DNA of 64,000 nucleotides from assembly GCA_032622095.1 (NCBI GenBank), contig CP136068.1, forward strand, positions 112,107,546 to 112,171,545. Reading direction: 5' to 3'. The notes under the pieces are model-generated. The model ran no database searches, was not told where the DNA came from, and worked only from the letters and a program-made list of their open reading frames with translations. The stretch is from Siphonodentalium dalli (lineage: Eukaryota > Mollusca > Scaphopoda > Gadilida > Siphonodentaliidae). Position numbers and translations under genes: made by a program. Positions 55,596 to 64,000 of this stretch are shown here, piece by piece; position 1 is the first letter of the stretch; every line of letters begins with the position of its first letter.

Positions 55596-57163
55596 TGTGT
55601 CGTCGGCAATGAATAAGTTAAGCGTCGGGCCATATGCCACGCTCGGTGTTGCAATAGAGTTTTCCCACACATATTCACTAGTGGGAGGAGCTTACGGTTG
55701 CGATGAGACAAGTTATCTGCAGAAACAGTTTAATTAAGCGCTTGCCCTTATGTTATAACTATATCTGAAACAGTCTCCTCGGTGCGCATTGCTTAAATAC
55801 ATATTGATATTTTAAACATTTTGATTAAGAAAACATTTTAATTTTGTTTTTAGTTTAAGTTTTGAATGTGTTTAGATTTAACTCCTCGCTCAATTTAACA
55901 CTTAAATTTTAATTTAAAATAATTTTTAATTTAAAATATTTTTTATTTAGAATAAATTTAAAATTTAAAAAACATTTAATTTAATTTATATATATATATT
56001 TTTTAGATTGAACTGCCTGCTCAATTTAACATTTAAAACTACTGTAGCCTCGTTTCTATTTACCCATTAGAATACACGATGTAATCGTATGGGGTAAAAC
56101 ATATTTACCCCACTTAGCAAGACCGGTGAAAGATCTTTAATAACTTAAAAAATCCGGGGTATATTACTTAACAAAATTACATGTGTGTATTGATTTCAGT
56201 TACACAGTGCTCATTATCTAGACTATATCTGTTTTGTTGTACATTTTTAAGCAATAGGATGACCGATGGTCGCACTATGTCGGTAGATATACATATGTAT
56301 CAGGTCATTCCAAGTTGGATTTTATGCGATGTAAAAATTAGCGCGACCAGGTAAGATATGTATATCTTGCAAAGAGAACAAAACTGAGAACGGCATGCCC
56401 CTTGATATGTCGTTTAAGTCCATAACATATACTTGAATAATATGCCCAGAACACAACATATTAATAATACAGATTTATGATGAGGTCGACGTAAGTGGGG
56501 TATGTTATGTTCAGTTAACTGGTAGCTAACTATATATAGCTACATCGGAGAACATACATTCTTTTCGCCTTTAATTGTGAAAATTATGACAAATGTCATG
56601 CCAAATTTTACAAAGTGTTATAACCATGGATGCATATCCAACATCATGGCGTAAATAGAAATTTCAGTACATTATGATTTGACAACGAAACGTTGTTTGA
56701 ATATAGTCAATTTAACACTGAATATATGCATGGGTATCTAATTTAGGTTGAATAACAATTGCATCATAATTTGCAATGCAGTCTACGACCGGCTTAGTCG
56801 CTGATTGGTCGAAAATATATGCTAATAATTATTTGATTGACAGCTATGGAAATGTCTACTGTTTAATGTATTCAAATTTATGGAAAATTATGGCTGATGC
56901 TAACTTTAACCATTGGATATCTGAGTGGCTTGACTTACATTCAGCTCCATAGGTATGCAATAATCCAATCTTCGTTGGTATGGACATGCGAAAAGCAGAT
57001 TACAGGCGGAGAAAACTTATAAGGATTATTGTGTGCAATCGTTCTGAAAATTATTTCAAAGTCTAAATTATGTTTGTTGAACTTATTAGCTGAACAACCG
57101 GCAATAAAGTATATAACCATCATAAAAATAAATTCGCTCTCATAATCTTCAGATATGATATCC
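55596..57163. other. No supported gene; AT-only stretch
   Basis: 55880-56010 consists almost wholly of A and T (aatttaaaata-type repeats and an AT tract) between two copies of ctc(g/a)ctcaatttaaca. At 56941-57043 (minus) an acceptor-like attttcag precedes 33 open codons (IAHNNPYKFSPPVICFSHVH), too weak to call. Confidence 0.4.
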
Positions 57164-57495
57164 GTGAGAAATGTTCAGATAATAAGTTAACCCATTCTAT
57201 ACTAATACATCATTGACGAGTAGTTATCCCATGGGAAATGTTCAGATAATAAGTTTAACCCTTTCTATACTAAAGCATCATTGACGAGTAGTTATCCCGT
57301 GAGAAATTTTCAGATAATAAGTTTAACCCATTCTATACTAATTCATCATTGACGAGTAGTTATCCCATGGAAAATGTTCAGATAATATGTTTAACCCATT
57401 CTAAACTAATGCATCATTGACGAGTAGTTATCCCATGGGAAATGTTCAGATAATAAGTTTAATCCTTTCTAATCTAAACCATCATGGGTATGTAG
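57164..57495. repeat. 68-bp minisatellite, five units
   Basis: The unit atgttcagataataagttta, accc(a/t)ttctatactaa, catcattgacgagtagttat, cccatgggaa repeats with period 67-68 (atgttcag or a variant at 57171, 57238, 57306, 57374 and 57442). Units differ by a few substitutions only. Confidence 0.9.
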
Positions 57496-58727
57496 ACTAA
57501 CTGCAATCGCGAAAAGTTATATTTTTCAAGTCTTTGGTACCTGCAAACAGTGATTTTTTAAAATTAGATTTTCTATTTAAAAAGGTATATACATTCAGAT
57601 TATAATTTCTAACTGATTCTTAAAGTTTTATCAAAGTGATCACATGTGCCAAATTTGTAAAAGAAATTTCAAACAACTTCTGAGAAAATACATTTTGAAA
57701 TATCAAGAATTTAGAGCAAAATATGCGCCCAGGCCTTAAGCCTTGTGCTGACTTCAATCCTCCCGCTACCATGATATACAATTTCAATGACCGCGCCTAC
57801 TCACCTCCTCTAAGTAGATGCGTCCTTCTCGTATCTCCGGTCTCCAGAAATCTGATCGCGTCCCAGGCTACAACACCTCTTTGACGAAGAGCATTAAGTC
57901 AATACATATCATTTTCCATAGCGCTGAACGATTCGCCTGTGGCTGGTTTCGCAGTCAATACACGCACGCTGTGTGTCGAAATTAAGATCGTGTCGTTGCA
58001 GCCAATTTGTGGAGAACAAATGGGTTACCACAGGCTGTGTTCTACCTTACCCATAACTTTAAAGAACACACATAGATGGTATGTTCTAAAATTCCCATTG
58101 TGAACCTTTAATCAGCATCGGAGGGGCCTTGATATGAGACAGGCTCTTTATTCAGTGGCTGCCATTCTACGCTTCGCACACACCTTGGTCGTTTAAATTT
58201 GTTTTAAATATTGTTTTTAGATTGTACTCTTGCTTAATTAAAATATTGTTTTTGTTTTAATCAAAATTTTGAAAATCTAACGTCATAACATCGGCCATGG
58301 TACATCGGTCCATGGGTCTAGAAGAAAATTCAGGACAGACATACACACATACAGACAGTCCTACTCTTGTTTTGTGATTTTACGTATGACTGGACACATG
58401 CATCTCAACTCACTGTGAGCTTTTGCGACATATAAACTAAAAAGCTAGACAGTCTGGTATCATCAGAGAAGTGATATTTCGAAAGAAATGTTCTGACGTC
58501 CTGTCGAAGCATTCATTTCCGAAATTATGGATTGAAACTGATTAAATATTGAAATCCGCCTAAAAAGCTTCTAAGACCAAATAGGACCCTGCTAACAATC
58601 ACTCTTTGTCACGGTGTTGAGTGGTCGAGTGTATGTTTTGTTTATTGGGAATTTGGAATTCAACCCGAGAGGATTTGGGAGGGGCGGGACCCCTCCCCTA
58701 CAACCCACTTTGAAATAATATTGGGGG
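57496..58727. other. No gene recognised
   Basis: A poly-T/A-rich segment at 58200-58270 resembles the AT stretch at 55.9 kb. acagacatacacacatacag near 58336 resembles the end of the 39740 repeat family. No coding exon was found. Confidence 0.4.
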
Positions 58728-59566
58728 TTATGATATGGTGAGACATACACATAACGATGAGGGATGACAAATTATAGACATGGATTTTTTTCTTTCTTGG
58801 TTTGTTTTTCTATCGGTTGGTGCTGTTGCTGTTTTTGTTGTTGTTGTTGTTGTTGTTGTTGTTGATGATGATGCGGATGATGCTGCCGCTAACACTTCTT
58901 CTGTATGTTTGTTCGATTTTTCTAGAATTTCTTTGGCCCATCTTTTTACATCTTCGCAGTAGTTCTTTGTTTCTGCGGTGGAAGCGGCAGAAATGCTGGT
59001 GGTGTTACCGGTGTTGTTGTTGTTGTCGCTGGTGGAGATGGAGGACACCGGGATGTGATGGTATTCCGGTGTCCAAGGTGTCGACGTGTCCATATCCACC
59101 AGAAGTTAGCGGCAGGAACGTCCGGTGTGGTATCCGCGTCCCTGTATCCGCTGACCTCGGTGACGATAGCAATAACCGGAATAACGTCGGCGTCCCTGCT
59201 TTTGGTGGTAATATCGTCAGCTGCATCGTCGGGGGAGGCCAAGTGGGGGGCAGCTGGGCGTCTCTCAGCTCGCCCTTGTTTCCACTTGGCCCTCCTGTCC
59301 GCGTCTCTTCTTCTGCGGGAAGGAGTCTTCTTCCTCCTCCGCCGCCTCTTCTTGTCTCCTCCTCCATCCCCAGGTAGCTGGTGATCTCCAGCTACCGGGT
59401 TACGGCCGACAGAGGGTCCTGATAAGGACCGTGTCGGTGTTACCCGGTATGTCAAAAACAAGTGAACCTGGCTGCCTGACCGGTGTAAATTCCATGTCAG
59501 GCAGTGATCCAGGTTGAATGAGCTCAGCACGAGCCTGACTTCAGCGGGGATTATAGACGAATCCAT
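58728..59566 (-). pseudogene. Basic SPSRRRRD-type protein, minus-strand copy of a divergent pair
   Basis: The frame opens with MDSSIIPAEVRLVLSSFNLD, continues LTWNLHRSGSQVHLFLTYRV and SGPSVGRNP. It reaches a strongly basic patch, KKRRRRRKKTPSRRRRDADR. After about residue 155 the useful frame changes: the rest looks better in the frame ending at 58728, with VKRWAKEILEKSNKHTEEVL and a Thr run encoded by a (GTT)n tract (58835-58864). The plus-strand copy at 59956-60706 has the same order. From memory, PSRRRRD-type motifs occur in ORF1/gag-like proteins of invertebrate retroelements, so a mobile-element origin is likely; the family is not named. At least one frame change makes it non-functional as read. 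Confidence 0.5.
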
Positions 59567-60150
59567 TGTCCGCTGAAGTCAGTAATCCGATCGCCAGGTG
59601 GTCGATGTCCAGAATCTCTCAGGCCGGAACGTCTTATCCCACCGCCGGTCGGAGCTCGAATCGTCGAGTGTATGTTTATGCGGGGGCGTCTTATAATTAT
59701 AAAGGTATCCTTTTTTGTGAGACCTGTTTAGTTGTTATATGGTTGTCGAGTGTGGAAGCGTGTATTTTGTATATCCACCCCTGTGAACCGGCCATGTACA
59801 GCGATGTAGCAGTGGTTGTTGTACTATGAAAACGCGTTAGCAGAGGACCACACTCACACATTCGTGTTCCGATCGCCGACGGGAGAGGACGTCCTGGCTT
59901 GAGCGCTCCTGGACTTTGTCCGCTCGGCGATCGGATTACTGACTTCAGCTGGACAATGGATTCGCCTATAATCCCCGCTGAAGTCAGGCACATACTCAGC
60001 TCACTCCATGCACGTGGATCCCTGCTTGACCTGGACTTTACGCAGGTCGGGCAGCCACGTGGAGCGTTTTCTGGAATTCCGGGTTTCGCTTTCACGGTCC
60101 TTTTCAGGACCCTCTGTTGGAGGTAACCCGGATGGTGGAGCCCACCAGCA
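59370..60150. repeat. Inverted repeat joining the two divergent ORFs
   Basis: The minus-arm sequence around 59535-59600 matches, in reverse complement, the plus arm at 59925-59990 almost base for base (gcgatcggattactgacttc, gacaatggattcg, ctataatccccgctgaagtc). The arms extend through the start of both coding sequences with about 320 bp between them. Each arm also has a 13-bp self-complementary pair around the ATG (ctgacttcagcgg/ccgctgaagtcag at 59535-59547 and 59570-59582). Confidence 0.75.
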
Positions 60151-60706
60151 ACCCACCACCACCACCGGAGGGGCTACCACGAAGAACCGCACGCGACGGA
60201 AGAAGACCCCATCGCAGCGGAGGCGAGATGCAAAAATACAGGATACCTGGCGTTCGAAGAGGCGGACAGCAACACCACCAGCTGCACAGGTGGCTGATTG
60301 ACATCACTACGCCACGGAACATTTGACCAACTCTGCCAAAAGTGAAGAGATCCCGGATCCACCCGAGTCTTCCTTCACTCCGGAGACTCCAGGATTCGAT
60401 CACCCAGGGTCTCCACCAGCCGAGGAGACACCAGCTGAAGAATTCGCCCGCCTGAGGAAGGAGATAAACTACCGAGTAGGAATGGCCCGCGGAACCTACA
60501 AGTTCGCTAAGGCAGACGAATACATCATCAAAAAATAGATGACATACAAAGGCTCCGATGCAAGCGAATTAGCTGTGGGACCAATAGAGTACTCCCTGGA
60601 AGAAAAACCCCACGACTACACCTCTGCAACATCTCCTTCGGATGCAAGTACCTCTGCACCACTACCTGTAAAGAGGAAGAAGGGAACTAAAAAGAAGAAC
60701 CGATGA
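59956..60706 (+). pseudogene. Basic SPSRRRRD-type protein, plus-strand copy
   Basis: Begins MDSPIIPAEVRHILSS. Relative to the minus copy there are about four extra bases near 60005-60012 that shift the frame. From there one frame runs to 60706: LTWTLRRSGSHVERFLEFRV, SGPSVGGNP, a basic TRRKKTPSQRRRDAK patch, then ETPAEEFARLRKEINYRVG and a Lys-rich KRKKGTKKKNR end. Two in-frame stops interrupt it, TGA at 60299-60301 and TAG at 60536-60538, and the frame stays protein-like on both sides of each. It is therefore a recently decayed copy. The alternative of stop readthrough has no specific support. Confidence 0.5.
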
Positions 60707-61458
60707 GGCTTGCCATCGGCTTCTCACTGTTGAAATTTTGATACATGTATTGATTCATGTTGACTTTTTTCTTCTTCTTTTTGAAATTGAAATTACAAAT
60801 TAAGGGCACAAATATGAGGGGTGAAGGAAAGGGCCTATCCCGGGGTTCAAGTTAGCCCCCCCCCCCCCCCCCCAAATGACAAGAGTAAAAAAAACACATT
60901 CACACCGTAGCTTTTAGCAGATAGCAGACGATATTCAGAATTTTCATCAGCGAGCATATATAAGGAGATAAGACATAATGGGTGAGTTATTCATATTGGG
61001 AATTGCATACAATTACCACAGATGACCAACCATATTTTGTACAAACAAGTAAGTCGCATTGGCTGACAACATTTTAACTATCGGACAAATAGCCATTTAA
61101 ACATGGATGTTTTACATTTATGGTCCATCTATTATACGCTCGTTGTACTCCTCAATATCTATATAGAATCGACTTGATTGATCTGTTGATGGCCAGTGCC
61201 TCCTAGATCACAATATAATTGACAATGATAACTTTCGCGGGTGACCCGCGCTTCCAAATGATACTGTTTGCAGGTGGTAAGGGTACTGTCTAACGGTGGT
61301 CTGGTATCAATGTGATGGGCTTTACTACAGTAATAGCGATAAGATTTACTAATCATGTCGCGTTTGGTTTATTTTATAGTATATTAAACATTTCGCATTG
61401 TTTCACAACCGACAGCTAGACGAATGATACAATATTTGAAAACAATTACACACAAATA
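60707..61458. other. No gene recognised; poly-C run
   Basis: A run of about 18 C at 60856-60873. The remainder is AT-rich with nothing assigned. Confidence 0.4.
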
Positions 61459-62009
61459 CAGGGGGGGGGGTGAAAAAAAAAATTCCGGCACGTATGCCGG
61501 GGTGGGTGGGTGGTCAAAGCCACCAACAAGCAATTTTTTCCGCAACTAAAAAAAAAATTTCCTGCTTGTTTTTTAGTGTTTTGGCAATGAGTTGGGCTTC
61601 AAACCCACTTTGAATGAGAGAAATAATGTAATTCCAACTGTAAACTGACTGCAGGCAGTTATCGTGTTGTATTTTGTTGCAAATTTTGAAATCCAAGATG
61701 GCCGCTGGCAGCCATGTTTTTTTGGCCGAATGACCTCAAAATGACTCATTCCTATTTACATGTCCATGTTAACATCCATGATAAATAGTATGCACAGAAA
61801 TTCATATACAGCTGTTTACAGAGAATTTCCCCCCTCAAATCTCTGTTTTAGTGTTAAAAGGGGGGGTGGGTGTAAAAAAATGGTCGGAAAAAAACTGCCG
61901 AAAACGGAAAAAAATTTGGCGGTGGGGGTGGGTGGGTACAAAAAATGATCGAAAGGGAAAAAATGCCATACGTGCCTGAAATATTTTTCCGACCCCCCCC
62001 CCCCCCCTG
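61459..62009. mobile_element. CAGGG...CCCTG element with G-tract termini
   Basis: The left end is ca followed by nine G, then poly-A and ccggcacgtatgcc. The right end is catacgtgcctgaaatattt, ttccg, a run of about 15 C and tg. acaaata flanks both sides (61452-61458 and 62010-62016), a 7-bp or imperfect 8-bp duplication, which with CAGGG ends suggests a hAT-type element. G-rich repeats inside (ccggggtgggtgggtggtc at 61496, ggtgggggtgggtgggta at 61921) could form G-quadruplexes. The minus-strand ORFs over 61816-62044 are translations of these repeats. Confidence 0.6.
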
Positions 62010-62174
62010 ACAAATAGGGAAAGACGTACATATTTGCATTGCAAAATATCATATTAGTGTATTGTGGATATTTCACGGAAATAAACTGATGGTTTCGTTT
62101 GAGTGTTTCCAATCTCCAGCTCATTTTTTTGTCAAAGTACCCGTTTGTAGATCTGTTGTCGTTTTTTTCTTCAG

Positions 62175-62278
62175 ATACGGCATCTGCAGAATACCTGCCA
62201 TTGGACGGATCAATAGAAGACGTCACCCAAGATAACTTAACGACACCAACTCCCACCAACCCCAAACTATCTACATAG
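62175..62278 (+). CDS. Putative terminal coding exon, function unknown
   Basis: A strong acceptor (gtcgtttttttcttcag) is followed by a split codon, 33 open codons and TAG at 62276-62278. The peptide includes TASAEYLPLDGSIEDVTQDN and ends in a Thr/Pro-rich TPTPTNPKLST. It reads like the hydrophilic C-terminal tail of a protein, possibly the cytoplasmic end of a receptor, which is a guess. AATAAA at 63021-63026 could end the transcript. The upstream exons would lie beyond the G-tract element and were not identified; the 157-codon minus-strand frame over the same bases is taken as a shadow. Confidence 0.45.
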
Positions 62279-62584
62279 AAGAGCAACAAGGTTTTCAGGT
62301 GTAACTACTGTTGTTTCATTATACGCAATGCGACACAAACACAGAAAGCACCCAGTATAGTTACGCGTACAGTAGTTGTACACAGTAGTTGTGCGTACAG
62401 TGTGTACGGAAACACTCGCAACACGGTGAGATGTGAGCACACCGACGTGCTGCTCATTTCAAACTAATGTACACAGTGCATGACAAGACAACCTGAACAA
62501 TCACCAAAAGCGGCACTCCATGCACACTTAAAATAAGTCGTATTGTTAATATGTTAGTCGTACCGGTAATCTGCTGCCAGCAGT
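62279..62584. other. Downstream of the putative exon; no gene
   Basis: Contains repeated acagtagttgt and gtacagt motifs (62363-62405). No coding frame. Confidence 0.4.
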
Positions 62585-62790
62585 ATGTGACGTAATGGCA
62601 TACCATATTGAGCTGGTATCAAATTAGCGGCACTATGTGACGTAATGTTATAACACATTGAGCTGCTATCAAATTAGCGGCACTATGTGACGTAATGTTA
62701 TAACACATTGAGCTGGTATCAAATTAGCGGCACTATGTGACGTAATGTTATAACGCATTGAGCTGCTATCAAATTAGCGGTACTATGTGA
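62585..62790. repeat. 50-bp minisatellite with TGACGTAA in each unit
   Basis: Four units of exactly 50 bp plus a remnant. Unit starts (atgtga) lie at 62585, 62635, 62685, 62735 and 62785. Each full unit has atgtgacgtaatg, cattgagctg(g/c)tatc and aaattagcggcact. The g/c choice alternates g, c, g, c, which suggests a 100-bp higher-order unit. TGACGTAA resembles CREB/ATF or PAR-bZIP half sites. Confidence 0.9.
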
Positions 62791-64000
62791 CTATGTGCCG
62801 CTAGCTTATGAGGCATAGTGGCACTTGCTATTCGTTATGGTATAGCACTTAAAGATACGGGCGGTGTTGGCGGTGGGTATGCTGTTAAAATATTCAGCTC
62901 CGTCAAAAACCGCCATAAACAGAAAGAATAGTAAAATGTAGACATACCTTGTTCTTATACCAATCATAAATATGGTTCTAAACAGTATGTTATTGTCAAA
63001 TGTTTTTCCTTTGTTATGTAAATAAAAGCAAAAAAACGTTACAGAACCTGGCTTTTGTTTAGATCCGGATACGGTAAACATAAAGAGCGTTATTTGTTAC
63101 TGTGTTCTTGATATGGAAATAATAAAGAGCGTTTATATCATTTGTGTGTGATTAACCACTTGCGCTGTAAACAGCAGCAAAACTTCTATAACACGAGCAG
63201 GTTCTTGTTTACGTAAACCATCGTACGTCTTGACGACAATATACTATTTACGCGCTGATTATTTTTGGCATATGAACAAAACTATATATATTTTAATATC
63301 CCTTCTGTTTATGGCGATTTGAACTAATATGAATATTTCTGCAACGAACGCCGATGTGCCTTTAACTCTATGTGCTATAAGGTTATAGCACATATTGTGT
63401 TGACAGCATGTTACCGGTACAATTATCTGAATATGAAACGTTGCAGAAGTAATGTTTTTATACATATTTTCAACGTACCCAATATATGTTGTAACTATTG
63501 GAAGCAATTATATTAAAGCTTTATATAATCCTGCAACGCACCAACACGTATACTGTTGGTGTATCAGGAACTAGTGTCTGAAGTATTGCGTACTAGTTTC
63601 TATATATTTTATTGTATCCGAGAATGGAGATATTTCAAACCATGCGGTTCCGCCCCCTGTGAAAACATAAGCGTGCGTATCAAAAACTACATTTAATGAT
63701 CTGGGCACGCACACACCTATATGTATGTATGTACGTGTGACTTTGTGTATGTGTATATAGGTGTGTGTATGTATTTAATTATATATGTGTGTAGTTGTGT
63801 ATCTTCCTGTTAGTCTTATGAATAAATCGGACCTTTAAATCGAATAGTTGGCATGATAATCTCTATCCCTCACTTTAGAAACATAACTCCTATAGTCATT
63901 TCCGCTGCATATACATTTTCGTGATGAAGAGCTCCGAGCTCAAAACACACCCTAAGATTATCAAACTTAAGAAGAACCCCTGTTTGGTCGACTCAAAAAA
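62791..64000. other. No gene recognised; GT-rich hairpin
   Basis: 63709-63770 has cacacacctatatgtatgta mirrored by tgtatataggtgtgtgtatg, a simple-sequence inverted repeat. Minus-strand frames at 62806-63081 and 63259-63507 show no recognisable domain. Confidence 0.4.

Noticed and set aside
56941-57043. Minus-strand acceptor followed by 33 codons
   Set aside because: The acceptor is plausible but the peptide is short and no partner exon or family supports it.
58802-59377. 191-codon plus-strand ORF rich in Leu and Cys
   Set aside because: It is antisense to the basic minus-strand protein and to a (GTT)n tract; its composition follows from those.
60536-60538. In-frame TAG as programmed readthrough
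   Set aside because: The same copy also has a frameshift and a TGA, so general decay is simpler.
60847-60890. ggttcaa B-box-like sequence next to a poly-C run as a tRNA gene
   Set aside because: No A box at the right distance and no cloverleaf; the match is coincidental.
61816-62289. 157-codon minus-strand ORF with Gly-rich and Pro/Phe-rich stretches
   Set aside because: The low-complexity part is a translation of G/T-rich transposon repeats, and the better part overlaps the acceptor-led plus-strand exon at 62175-62278.

Overview
The window looks like a non-vertebrate animal genome, most likely a marine lophotrochozoan (mollusc, annelid or brachiopod). The evidence is AT-rich DNA, sparse genes, a neuropeptide-type rhodopsin-family GPCR, intron-like splice sites, a tRNA-derived SINE with a TCAA-type tail, LINE and Penelope-like fragments, a Crypton tyrosine recombinase, and many short inverted-repeat elements. 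The phylum is inferred from gene and repeat character; nothing in the window proves it.

Genes. The one convincing intact host gene is a class A GPCR on the minus strand (11735-12829). Its coding part lies in a single exon, preceded by a splice acceptor and followed by an AATAAA signal. Three shorter pieces look like terminal coding exons of larger genes: 6199-6324 (+), 13607-13768 (-, hydrophobic) and 62175-62278 (+). A decayed acidic repeat-protein sequence lies at 240-955 (-). Everything else with coding character is transposon-derived or unassigned.

Mobile elements, left to right. A piggyBac-like MITE (7430-7801) is followed by a hAT-like element built of palindromic subrepeats (8712-9820) and an inverted-repeat element downstream of the GPCR (11100-11660). 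A truncated hAT MITE and a duplication of the GPCR leader lie at 12.8-13.4 kb. A Tc1-type palindrome and a SINE with a perfect 10-bp target duplication lie at 17.1-17.7 kb. A LINE 3' end (19.3-19.7 kb) precedes a duplication- and tandem-repeat-rich block (20-28 kb) that ends in a deleted Penelope-like element (27883-28417). Foldback elements (29.4-31.4 kb) and a second piggyBac-like MITE (33008-33417) precede the Crypton recombinase (34200-36001). Further on are a 136-bp palindrome (36.65 kb), a TGTGACCCGCC-type MITE (37139-37580), a roughly 2-kb repeat of degenerate ~130-bp units (39.7-41.8 kb) and a LINE RT fragment (47.9-48.2 kb). A complete 554-bp hAT MITE with a perfect 8-bp target duplication (49400-49953) sits inside a repeat whose uninterrupted paralogue is also in the window. 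Another palindrome (53.45 kb), a second TGTGACCCGCC MITE (55.2 kb) and a 68-bp minisatellite (57.2 kb) follow. The window ends with two head-to-head copies of a basic, SPSRRRRD-type protein gene (58.7-60.7 kb), a G-tract inverted-repeat element (61.5-62.0 kb) and a 50-bp minisatellite carrying TGACGTAA (62.6 kb).

The most interesting signals are: the Crypton reading frame broken at an (AT)7 tract; a 69-bp hairpin module shared by two MITE families with different termini; the divergent gene pair nested in an inverted repeat; a dispersed repeat carrying palindromic RFX X-boxes; and the GPCR leader, which is locally duplicated together with its splice acceptor.
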